NCBI RefSeq assembly: GCF_007752345.1
Contig: NZ_CP036299.1
Location: forward strand, 806,001 to 870,000
Length of the DNA: 64,000 bases
Origin: Planctopirus ephydatiae
GTDB taxonomy: Bacteria; Planctomycetota; Planctomycetia; Planctomycetales; Planctomycetaceae
Direction: 5' to 3'
Position numbers and translations under genes: made by a program. Below, piece by piece: positions 57,042 to 64,000 of the stretch. The notes beneath the pieces were generated by a model. The model made no database searches. It saw only the letters and a program-made list of their open reading frames with translations, and was not told the DNA's origin. Position 1 is the stretch's first letter, and each line of letters begins with the position of its first letter.

Positions 57042-58928
57042 ATGCCATTTCGACAACTGATCATTCCACCGATCTACATTATCCTGTACGGATTCACATA
57101 TCTTCTGGCCTACTCTCTGCGCTTCGATTTCGAAGTTCCCAGTGAGGTCTGGGGGAGATTTCTAGCCACTTTTCCACTGGTGATTGCCACCAAGTCGCTG
57201 GTGAATCTATTGACTCGTCAATGGCGCAGGAAGCACCGTTACACCTCGCTCGTTGATGTCATCTACGTCACCGGAGATGCCTTTTTTGCAGCGACATTAC
57301 TTTTGGCCATCAATGCCTTTCTGCCCTCGGGAATCGTGATTCCGCGATCGATTGTGTTGATTGATCTGATGCTCACAGTTCTGGCAATTGCCGGCCTGCG
57401 TTCGATGATTCGCAGCTATTGTGAAGTGATTCATCCCAAGCTCCACCGCAGGCTGGGTGGTATGTCGCAACTGACGCCACGCCGGGCTTTGATCTACGGT
57501 GCAGATGCCAGCGCTGTCGCCATTTTCCGCGCACTCAAAAGTGGCAACGAAGAATATCGCATCTGCGGCTTTATCGATCCTGATGGATTCTCTCAGTCGA
57601 GCATTATTGGCGAAGCCGAAGTCTTCAGTGGCCAGATTGATCTCGCCAAAATCGCGAAAAAAGTCCGAGCGGAAATGTTGCTCATACCGGCATCGACGCC
57701 CGGGCGAATCGTGCGCGAGTTACTCGTTCAATGTGATGACCAACATCTTCTGGCCCATGTGATCCCGGGTGTCGATGAAATCGTCAATGGACGCATTCGG
57801 CTGGCGACGCGGGAAGTGACCATCTCCGACCTGTTACGCCGCGAACCGACAAAGCTCGATTTTGAAAGTATGCGGAGTTACATCTCTCGTCGCCGTGTGC
57901 TGGTCACGGGGGCTGCGGGAAGTATTGGCTCAGAGCTGTGCCGACAAATTCTGGCTCTGAATCCGGAAAGTCTGATTCTGCTCGATCAATCCGAGCCTGG
58001 CATTTTTGCGATGGAACAGGAGTTCCAGACACGCACGACCGGCGGCACTCGACTGGTTTACGAGATCGCCGATATGCGGGATCAACCTACGCTCGAACAG
58101 ATCTTCGATACCTACAAGCCCCAACTGGTCTTCCATGCAGCGGCATATAAGCATGTTCCTCTTATGGAAGCCAATCCGCAGGAAGCGATCCGTAACAACA
58201 TCTTCGGCACAAAAGCGCTGGTCGATGCCGCCGATCAATTTGGTGTGGATCGCTTTGTGTTGATCTCGACTGATAAAGCCGTGCGTCCCACCAACATCAT
58301 GGGTTCCACAAAACTCTTTGCCGAGAAATACCTGCAGGCGACTGCCCAGAAATCCAAAACCGAGTTTATGACGGTTCGCTTCGGGAATGTGCTCAACTCG
58401 GCAGGTAGCGTAGTACCGACATTCCGCCGACAGATTCTCGAAGGTGGCCCGATCACTGTGACGCATCCCGAGATGGTGCGGTTCTTCATGACGATTCCTG
58501 AAGCCGTTCAACTCGTGCTGCAGGCAGGGGCCATCGGACAAACCGGCGGCGTCATGATTCTGGATATGGGCGACCCGGTGAAAATTCTCGATCTGGCCCG
58601 CGATATGATCTATCTTTCCGGGCTCAAGTACCCGGACGATATCGACATTGTCTTTACTGGCCTTAGACCCGGCGAAAAGCTCTACGAAGAACTCTTCTAT
58701 GAATCCGAAGTCTCGGCCGAGAAGATCCACGAAAAGATTTTCATGGCCCACCGGGCTCCGATTTCACCTCGTCTGGTGAAAGAAGCTCTCGCTCGTCTGC
58801 AGTCAGCCGTTGAACTTTCCCGGGAAGCTGCCGCAGCGACTTTGCGTGAGATCACCGCCGAGTTCGTGGCAATTGATGAGGGGACATCTTCCGAGCACAT
58901 CAGCCAGCCCACTCGCAAAGCGGCTTAA
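57042..58928 (+). CDS. CapD/WbpM-type NDP-sugar 4,6-dehydratase
   Basis: 628 residues. Four N-terminal membrane helices (about 5-125), a Rossmann-like CoA-binding region (about 150-250) and the catalytic short-chain dehydratase from about 285: VLVTGAAGSIGSELCRQI, then FHAAAYKHVPLMEANP and ISTDKAVRPTNIMGSTKLFAEKY, where Met replaces the usual Tyr as in CapD/PglF enzymes. Such enzymes convert UDP-GlcNAc to a 4-keto-6-deoxy sugar for capsule, O-antigen or glycans. GAGGA stands about 8 bases before the ATG. Confidence 0.93.
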   Translation: MPFRQLIIPPIYIILYGFTYLLAYSLRFDFEVPSEVWGRFLATFPLVIATKSLVNLLTRQWRRKHRYTSLVDVIYVTGDAFFAATLLLAINAFLPSGIVIPRSIVLIDLMLTVLAIAGLRSMIRSYCEVIHPKLHRRLGGMSQLTPRRALIYGADASAVAIFRALKSGNEEYRICGFIDPDGFSQSSIIGEAEVFSGQIDLAKIAKKVRAEMLLIPASTPGRIVRELLVQCDDQHLLAHVIPGVDEIVNGRIRLATREVTISDLLRREPTKLDFESMRSYISRRRVLVTGAAGSIGSELCRQILALNPESLILLDQSEPGIFAMEQEFQTRTTGGTRLVYEIADMRDQPTLEQIFDTYKPQLVFHAAAYKHVPLMEANPQEAIRNNIFGTKALVDAADQFGVDRFVLISTDKAVRPTNIMGSTKLFAEKYLQATAQKSKTEFMTVRFGNVLNSAGSVVPTFRRQILEGGPITVTHPEMVRFFMTIPEAVQLVLQAGAIGQTGGVMILDMGDPVKILDLARDMIYLSGLKYPDDIDIVFTGLRPGEKLYEELFYESEVSAEKIHEKIFMAHRAPISPRLVKEALARLQSAVELSREAAAATLREITAEFVAIDEGTSSEHISQPTRKAA

Positions 58929-59087
58929 AGCCTGTTCAGAGGCGAAAGTTCTCTGTTGATCAGCGAATTCCTGTTTGACTTCGGCTTGTTCCGTGGTGGA
59001 AGATCATGTCCTGAAATGCCAGCAAGGCTAGACCGCCATGACGACTGGTTGATTGGGGATAAACTTCGGGACGAGCAGGAATTGAAG

Positions 59088-60209
59088 ATGGTCACGGAGC
59101 GGAGGAATCGCCGCCGTCATTTTCTGTTGAGAGGTTGGCATCGCCTGCAGATTGAAAACAGGCTTCAGGTGCGTTCATCCCGCCTGCTCAAGAACTTCAA
59201 GTCGTCCGTTGAAAACCCTCATAAGGTTTCTTCCGGGGCACGAATTTCGGGCGCTTACTGGCATCCCAACTGGCCAGGTTCGGTCACTCTCACTATTCGT
59301 GGTCGAGACTCTTTCGCCTGCGATGCCTCGATTGATGTCATGATCGAGAGACCTTTTGCCTGGATCGGTACTTCCGTTCAATCGGATATTCGACTGGTTG
59401 ATGAATCCCATGCTCCCTTTGAGAACCTGGTTGTCTGGACATCCGCCGGTGTGGCACTTTTCGAATTTCGCCCACAGCCTGCAAAAGGTCTTGATCAACG
59501 CACTCCCACGCTGACACAGCATTGGGTGTCACCCCGCTGGTGGCAATCCCGGGTCAGCCACCGGTGTGGCCGCCTGGAATTGCTGGTCCCTATCCTGAAA
59601 AGATCAGTCCCTGTTCCCGCCTTGAATTCTCTTGACATCAAGGCCACAAAAACCTCTGTGGATCGTTCGTTCCTCGATAGTGGCCCCAGACTCGCATTCG
59701 TGCTTTGCAACTCCCGTATGAATCCAGCGAGTTCAACCAGCCCCGGTTCTCAAAACGAAAATTCATCGACATCGCGAGCCGACACTTTCGTTATCAACCA
59801 ACACCTGACGATTGTCGGGAGTGATCCACAGTGCGACTGGCAACTCGCTGACTCCGCCCGCACCGCGCCAATGGCTCATTTTCTGAGTCCGTGGCAAGCC
59901 CTGATCATTCGGGATGCGTCGGCATTGGGAATTGTCTCACTTAACCATCTGGCCCCATTGAGCGTGAATGGAGAGCCTCGCCGCGCCGCCTTGCTGGAAG
60001 TCGGCGATCTTGTCTCATTCGGTGGACGCACAACCTATGAAGTGGTCGTGAATCCCGAAGCAAAGGCACCAGAAGTACTGGTAGCAGACCATCTGACGAG
60101 TGGTATCGATGCGGGGACTGCGCGGGCGATCTCGCTACCAGTCTCATCACCGATTCTCAGCCCCGCCGAGTCACCTGCCGGATCTCGCGACGAGCATCCT
60201 GTGCCTTAA
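59088..60209 (+). CDS. FHA-like double-domain protein
   Basis: 373 residues from ATG 59088, which has AGGA about 8 bases upstream; the frame continues to TTG 58956. Two FHA-like segments: one in the middle (WIGTSVQSDIRLVDES...FENLVVW) and one in the C-terminal third (TIVGSDPQCDWQLADSAR, MAHFLSPWQALII, LSVNGEPRRAALLEVGDLVSFGG). The phospho-Thr-binding Arg of canonical FHA (GR) is Ser/Thr (GSD, GTS), so binding may be altered. Its 3' end overlaps smpB by 53 bases on the opposite strand. Confidence 0.75.
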   Translation: MVTERRNRRRHFLLRGWHRLQIENRLQVRSSRLLKNFKSSVENPHKVSSGARISGAYWHPNWPGSVTLTIRGRDSFACDASIDVMIERPFAWIGTSVQSDIRLVDESHAPFENLVVWTSAGVALFEFRPQPAKGLDQRTPTLTQHWVSPRWWQSRVSHRCGRLELLVPILKRSVPVPALNSLDIKATKTSVDRSFLDSGPRLAFVLCNSRMNPASSTSPGSQNENSSTSRADTFVINQHLTIVGSDPQCDWQLADSARTAPMAHFLSPWQALIIRDASALGIVSLNHLAPLSVNGEPRRAALLEVGDLVSFGGRTTYEVVVNPEAKAPEVLVADHLTSGIDAGTARAISLPVSSPILSPAESPAGSRDEHPVP

Positions 60210-60639
60210 GCTTCTCCCGCTTGTCGTGCAGCTTGCGCCCTTTGGCGAGTGCAATTTTGATTTTGACGAACCCTCTTTGCAGATACATTTCCAGCGGCAC
60301 AATCGTGATGGATCGTTCGCTGGTTCGGCCGCAAAACTTCTTCAGTTCCCGCCGGTGTGCCAGCAGTTTACGAGTACGCTTCGTCTCGTGATTCAGCCAT
60401 GAGGCCTGAGGGTATTCGTTGATATCGCAGCCGACAAGATACAACTCGCCGTCCTGGACGCGCACCCAGGCTTCTTCAATCGATACCTTCCCGGCACGAA
60501 TACTTTTGACTTCACTTCCCATCAGCACGATGCCGCAATCCAACTGATCCATCAGTTCATATTCATGCCGCGCACGGCGATTCCGGCAGACCGAGATATT
60601 GTTCGGCTTATCGTCGTCTGGTTTTGATTTTGCAGCCAT
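60157..60639 (-). CDS. smpB: SsrA-binding protein SmpB
   Basis: 160 residues. SmpB carries tmRNA to stalled ribosomes for trans-translation. Diagnostic phrases: NRRARHEYELMDQLDCGIVLMGSEVKSIR, VSIEEAWVRVQDGELYLVGCDINEY, RTRKLLAHRRELKKF, GFVKIKIALAKGRKLHDKRE. The C-terminal tail is basic (KLKAQDARREIRQVTRRG) as expected. No tmRNA gene is seen in the window. The 3' end overlaps the FHA-like gene. Confidence 0.96.
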   Translation of the reverse strand: MAAKSKPDDDKPNNISVCRNRRARHEYELMDQLDCGIVLMGSEVKSIRAGKVSIEEAWVRVQDGELYLVGCDINEYPQASWLNHETKRTRKLLAHRRELKKFCGRTSERSITIVPLEMYLQRGFVKIKIALAKGRKLHDKREKLKAQDARREIRQVTRRG

Positions 60640-60740
60640 CTGACTTAACCTGACCTGGCTTCAATTTTCGCCAGCACCAACGTCTTCAACTCAAAGTTTC
60701 TGGAGTGAAAACTTATTGAACCTTTGCCAAAAACTTGCAC

Positions 60741-61682
60741 CTATTCTGCAAACAACGCTTCCGCGAACTGATCGGGATCAAAAACTTCCAGATCATCAAT
60801 TCCTTCCCCCACTCCCACATATTTAACGGGAATTCCCATCTGCTGTCGAATGGCTACCGCCACACCACCACGGGCTGTCCCGTCGAGTTTGCTGAGAATG
60901 AGGCCGGTCGTGCTGACAGCTTTTGAGAAGGCCTGAGCCTGATTGAGACCATTTTGACCTGTCGTTGCATCGATCACCAGGAGGGATTCATGGGGTGCCT
61001 CAGGGATCTGCTTCCCAATCACCCGGCGAATCTTCTCCAGTTCCTGCATCAGGTTCTGCTGATTGTGCAGTCGTCCTGCCGTATCGATAATCAGGACATC
61101 GACACCCGCTTTGACGGCGGCTTCACAACCGGCAAAGGCCACAGCCGCTGGATCGGTTCCTGCCGGTTTGGTGACAATGTCACAGCCCAGCCTCTGGCTC
61201 CAGAGTGTCAACTGCTCGACGGCCGCCGCTCGAAAAGTGTCTCCTGCGGCCAGTAAAACGGTTTTCCCTTGCGAAGTTAGCAGCCGGGCCAGTTTGGCAA
61301 TGGTGGTTGTCTTCCCGGTTCCATTCACACCGGCTACAAGAATGACCGTTGGTCGGCTTTCTGAAAAATTCAGCGGCGAAAGTGGCTGTTCCGGATCGTA
61401 AGTTGTTGTAGAAGTTCCCTTGAGTATCGATTTGACGGTCGCTCGCACTGTGGCCCACAGTTCATCGACTTTCATCGTGCGGCCCAGATGCTCCTGCCTC
61501 AGATCACTCACAATCCGCGTGGTGGCAGCCACCCCCATATCGGTCTGAATCAGTCGAGCTTCGAACTGCTCAAGATGTTTCTCAGACAGAATCTCTCCCG
61601 ATTTGAAGAGATCGCGAATATCTGTCCGCAGCAGCTGAGATGTCTTTTTCAGCCCCGCTTTTAGCTTGTCGAAAAAACCCAT
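60741..61682 (-). CDS. ftsY: signal recognition particle receptor FtsY
   Basis: 313 residues from ATG 61682 (AAGGA upstream; the frame extends to 61730). NG domain: GVNGTGKTTTIAKLA (G1), GDTFRAAAVEQL, IIDTAGRLHNQQNLM (G3), and LSKLDGTARGGVAVA (G4). The N domain (GFFDKLKAGLKKTSQLL) is short, without the long acidic N-terminal region of E. coli FtsY. FtsY docks SRP-nascent-chain complexes at the membrane. It is preceded by about 470 bases before the tRNA. Confidence 0.96.
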   Translation of the reverse strand: MGFFDKLKAGLKKTSQLLRTDIRDLFKSGEILSEKHLEQFEARLIQTDMGVAATTRIVSDLRQEHLGRTMKVDELWATVRATVKSILKGTSTTTYDPEQPLSPLNFSESRPTVILVAGVNGTGKTTTIAKLARLLTSQGKTVLLAAGDTFRAAAVEQLTLWSQRLGCDIVTKPAGTDPAAVAFAGCEAAVKAGVDVLIIDTAGRLHNQQNLMQELEKIRRVIGKQIPEAPHESLLVIDATTGQNGLNQAQAFSKAVSTTGLILSKLDGTARGGVAVAIRQQMGIPVKYVGVGEGIDDLEVFDPDQFAEALFAE

Positions 61683-62156
61683 AACCCCAATTCCTTGCCA
61701 GCACCGCTGCAGCGCACTCCTGGCGAACATCGCGACATTGGCGAAACATTCTGACTAGATCTCAAGTCCGGTTCAGCTCTCTCGACCGGCAAATTCTGAT
61801 TCCATCGGCATCGTAACAGATCTGCTCCCGAGCGCCACGCGCTGGCCAGAACTTACTGACCCGTCATTAATAGAAAACCAGGCTGACGAGTCTCAGACTT
61901 TGAAAACCAGCGATGTGCCATGCTTGCAGCTCTGGGCAAGCATGATTTGGCAACCAGGTGTTACTGCCTCGGAAACGTCTCAGAACTTCAGACTCTGAAG
62001 AGTTACCAAAGAAGAATGTCACAGCCTGACAAACAGCCTGTGCATCAGGTTCGCAGCAGATGCTGACGATCAATGGAGAAATTCTTTTGGAAATTCGAGC
62101 CTGATGAAGCCGCAGGCCGGGCATGAGCTGGCCGCAATTGGCAGGAACAATTTGAA
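61683..62156. other. intergenic between tRNA-Ala and ftsY
   Basis: No gene or small RNA recognised apart from the palindromic repeat at 61915-61944; the ftsY promoter should lie near 61700. Confidence 0.5.
61915..61944 (-). repeat. dispersed palindromic repeat, copy 2
   Basis: Inverted relative to the copy at 11824-11853, with one difference in 30 bases. It is intergenic, between ftsY and the tRNA. Confidence 0.75.
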
Positions 62157-62229
62157 TGGAGCGGAGGGGAGTCGAACCCCCGACCTCAGCATTGCGAACG
62201 CTGCGCTCTCCCAACTGAGCTACCTCCCC
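62157..62229 (-). tRNA. tRNA-Ala (anticodon CGC)
   Basis: 73 bases; the full cloverleaf is visible. The acceptor (GGGGAGG with CCGCTCC) contains the G3-U70 pair that marks tRNA-Ala, an unusual A5-G68 mismatch, then TA, the D arm (GCTC with GAGC), the anticodon arm CAGCG/TGCTG with loop TTCGCAA (anticodon CGC reading GCG), and the T arm with TTCGACT loop. CCA is not encoded. No promoter box identified. Confidence 0.9.
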
Positions 62230-62291
62230 GATCTCGCATGAGTGAATTTTATCTCGTTCGATCATCGGCGGAAAGGCTCAACCCCGTTTTG

Positions 62292-62746
62292 TCACCCAGC
62301 ACCTTTTGTTGAGTGGAGTTTGACGCTGAAGGGGATGACCGGAGGTGAGAGATGTTCCAGACAGGAGCCGGTGATGGTGATGTCGTCTTCATCGCCCACG
62401 AAGCAGGTCTCGGGGGCGGAGATGCCGCTGACGGCACACTGGCAGGGTTCTGGAGACGGTTCCGGGGATGGCTCAGGGCTGGGCTCGATGCTGGGCCAGG
62501 GGCTGGGTTCTGTGCCGGTGGCTTCGCTGGTGGGCAGGGTCATGGCCAGGGCAAAGGACTGGGGTGATTCGTGTGAGCCGGGCCAGTCAAGCTGGAAGGT
62601 GTGGGCGTAGTCAAGTTCATCCCGCAGGCGGCGGCTTTGAATGAGCGTGCGTTCGGACTGGAGGCTGGAGCGGTGCTCGTGGAAGAGGGTGAGAGCAGCG
62701 CGCCAGAGGGGAGAGAGGTGATCGGTGGACGCGGGTGGGAAGAGAG
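62292..62746 (-). pseudogene. protein-coding remnant, 5' end abutting a repeat
   Basis: The minus frame stays open from the repeat at 62747 to a stop at 62292 and reads as natural protein (WRAALTLFHEHRSS; RLRDELDYAHTFQLDWPG; FALAMTLP), then an EPSPEPSPEPSPEP stretch and a Cys-bearing end (CQCAVSGISAPETCFVGDED). The only ATG in the frame is at 62543, near the middle. The 5' side runs into the REP-like repeat, as though the original start was lost. No family recognised. It could also be a real gene with a start I cannot see. Confidence 0.35.
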
Positions 62747-62800
62747 AAAGACCCTCACTCCGGCCCTCTCCCGGCAGACCGGGAGAGGGTGCAGGTGGCG
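62747..62800. repeat. REP-like 'ACCCTCACTC...' hairpin element
   Basis: CCCTCTCCCGG (62764-62774) pairs with CCGGGAGAGGG (62779-62789), 11 bp, loop 4 bases. It opens with AAAGACCCTCACTC and is related to the element at 14412-14461. It falls at the boundary between two small genes. Confidence 0.75.
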
Positions 62801-62822
62801 GTTCAAGAGTGCGGGCGGGGCA

Positions 62823-63434
62823 TTAGGGATAGGGCTCTTGCAACGCTGCCAGCCGCGCGTACAGTTTCTCCCTTCGTAACTTTTCATCCGGGTTCAAGGG
62901 TAACTGTGGGTATCCGAGTTCCTCCAGCTCGGTAAGAACCACGTCCAGTTCGGCAAAATTGTGACGTGGGAAATTTTTTAGGATGCTTGAGCCATCAAAT
63001 CCTACTTGCTCGACGCGTGGCCACCGGGCAAGTGACCGGAGCATAGGAATGACGTGGTTGCGCGGCAAAGCACTGCCCAAGCTGCATCGCCGCACCGTTG
63101 ATTTGAGAGGGTACTCGTCAATCCAATTCATGCACTCGGAATTGTCGCTCTCGTCCCCCGCATCCGGTGAAAAATGAATCTCACGGGGTGTGGCCAGAAA
63201 CCAGGAGGCTAATGCAGGGGGAAGCTGCTGGTGCAGGATCCGGGGGAGCAGCGGGCGATCATCCAGGGGCTGCACATGCAAATAGTGCAGACGGGCCTCG
63301 TCGATGTACCGCAGCAGCACGTAGCGCTGGTAAACATGGTGCAGCACGAAACCTGCCCCAGTGACGAACAGCAGGAAGGCGACCACACGCACCACAGCCC
63401 GCCAATCCCCCCGGTTTCCGGCGAACCTGCTCAT
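62823..63434 (-). CDS. membrane-anchored hypothetical protein
   Basis: 203 residues. AGGAG stands 9 bases before the ATG, and the TAG of an upstream coding segment overlaps this ribosome site. One N-terminal membrane helix (AVVRVVAFLLFVTGAGFVLHHV) with a basic start, then a soluble domain (LHYLHVQPLDDRPLLPRIL; LASWFLATPREIHFSPDAGD; RWPRVEQVGFDGSSILKNFP; ELEELGYPQLPLNPDEKLRR). It may be leucine-rich-repeat-like: VEQVGFDGSSILKNF resembles the LRR-like small planctomycete family. Role unknown. Confidence 0.7.
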   Translation of the reverse strand: MSRFAGNRGDWRAVVRVVAFLLFVTGAGFVLHHVYQRYVLLRYIDEARLHYLHVQPLDDRPLLPRILHQQLPPALASWFLATPREIHFSPDAGDESDNSECMNWIDEYPLKSTVRRCSLGSALPRNHVIPMLRSLARWPRVEQVGFDGSSILKNFPRHNFAELDVVLTELEELGYPQLPLNPDEKLRREKLYARLAALQEPYP

Positions 63435-63440
63435 GCAAGA

Positions 63441-63656
63441 CTACTCCTGATTTTGACGTCCAACATACTCGGCGTAACGATCCTGCACCCGCGAATCCCA
63501 GGTCGGCAACTGTGTGGAATCGGAAATAAGCGTGTTCTGGGAGGTTGGCCATTGCCGGGAGGTGTAGTTCCAGGCTTCTCCCGAATTGGAGCGACGTGCG
63601 TTGACATCCCAGAACCACTGGCATTTGCGAAGTGTGACCCAGATACCTCCGGTAAA
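63441..63656 (-). pseudogene. 5'-truncated coding fragment
   Basis: A minus-strand frame with protein-like content ends at TAG 63441, 6 bases before the next gene's ATG: WVTLRKCQWFWDVNARRSN, then GEAWNYTSRQWPTSQN, then PTWDSRVQDRYAEYVGRQ. There is no ATG, GTG or TTG before a late TTG, and an in-frame TGA at 63657 precedes it. Continuing past that TGA the same frame reads IEPKDMRLIIGEYFEAS. It looks like the end of a gene interrupted by a stop. It may be a decayed gene or a sequence difference. Confidence 0.45.
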
Positions 63657-63918
63657 TCAGGAAGCTTCAAAATATTCGCCGATGATTAGCCGCATGTCCT
63701 TGGGCTCAATAATTTCCGAGGACTGTCACGTGGGGAAGTTGTTTCGCTCTCAGATTTACCCAGCTTTCGCAAAGCCAATATGTACTTTCAGCGATCGAAC
63801 TTCGCTATTTCATTCGAGGTAGAATGGAAGTGTACTGCTAAAATGAGGTGTTCGCTGGGTGATCGTCAAGATTTCCCTCAATCGGCCCGGCGGTAACTCT
63901 TCCGGTGATATCGCTCGA
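63657..63918. other. right-edge region, no intact gene
   Basis: AT-richer than average; contains only the 22-codon stop-to-stop fragment mentioned for 63441-63656. Nothing else recognised. Confidence 0.4.
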
Positions 63919-64000
63919 ATGTCAACGCAACCAGAGAACGACTCGCTCGATTTTTTCATTTCACTGATCAGACCACGAACCGCTACACAATCAGCTCCTT
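63919..64000 (+). CDS. possible start of a gene that leaves the window
   Basis: ATG 63919 begins an open frame to the edge (MSTQPENDSLDFFISLIRPR). The frame is also open upstream to about 63848, so the start is uncertain. No ribosome site. Too short to identify. Confidence 0.25.
   Translation, partial: MSTQPENDSLDFFISLIRPRTATQSAP

Noticed and set aside
62601-62879. 92-codon + strand frame containing KTLTPALSRQTGRGC
   Set aside because: It is the translation of the hairpin repeat; such phrases recur wherever this repeat type is read as protein.
1-64000. transposases, CRISPR arrays, prophage, rRNA and tmRNA
   Set aside because: None seen on either strand.

Overview
The window reads as a chromosomal segment of a planctomycete. 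Directly visible support: many secreted or lipoprotein genes of planctomycete type, a DUF1501 protein with a twin-arginine leader, TadE/vWA proteins, a large membrane GTPase, proteins with a PA-IL-like domain, and moderate GC with loosely organised operons. A Planctopirus-like member of the Planctomycetales fits best. That is inference from protein style, since no rRNA is present. I see no transposase, prophage, CRISPR array or plasmid function.

Layout. 1-2332: the end of a polysaccharide-export locus (Wzz/GumC-like, cut by the window edge, and a Wza-like lipoprotein). 2660-11638: housekeeping and mixed genes (uvrC, ABC-2 permease, HAD hydrolase, Gfo/Idh/MocA oxidoreductase, a lipoprotein, acs). 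11875-14104: a TadE / vWA-TadG / TadE set. 14510-23266: large secreted proteins, including an HlyD-like/transmembrane/beta-helix fusion, plus a queD-like gene. 23267-25593: a three-gene run with a lipoprotein amidase, an alpha/beta hydrolase that has lost its nucleophile, and an NTF2-like protein. 26474-37372: membrane GTPase, infA, rnhA, SGNH hydrolase, DUF1501, SPFH, membrane protein, RluB-type pseudouridine synthase. 37478-46909: pyrK, obg, prs, a multi-zinc-ribbon protein, an overlapping three-gene run ending in an HExxH lipoprotein, and an RlmL-type methyltransferase. 46997-51477: a region of small genes that looks accessory (pseudo-receiver, Tyr/Gly-rich secreted protein, DUF3309, two DUF2294 proteins, BON-like protein). 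51792-61682: glycosyltransferase, argG, DUF58, hemP with a palindromic operator-like site, CapD-type enzyme, FHA-like protein, smpB, ftsY. 62157-64000: tRNA-Ala(CGC), then gene remnants and small membrane genes.

How parts relate. Surface-polysaccharide functions occur at three separate places (left edge, 51792-52970, 57042-58928). Translation and targeting functions are scattered (infA, rluB, rlmL, obg, smpB, ftsY, tRNA-Ala).

The most unusual material is regulatory or structural. It comprises at least three families of palindromic intergenic repeats, the hemP operator/promoter, several members of catalytic or signalling families that lack the expected key residue (pseudo-receiver, pseudo-hydrolase, Obg with an altered G4 motif, UvrC without its C-terminal HhH), and coding-like but startless fragments at the right edge. 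No single new multi-gene system is proven by the sequence. The 48-51.5 kb cluster and the beta-helix fusion are the best candidates for follow-up.
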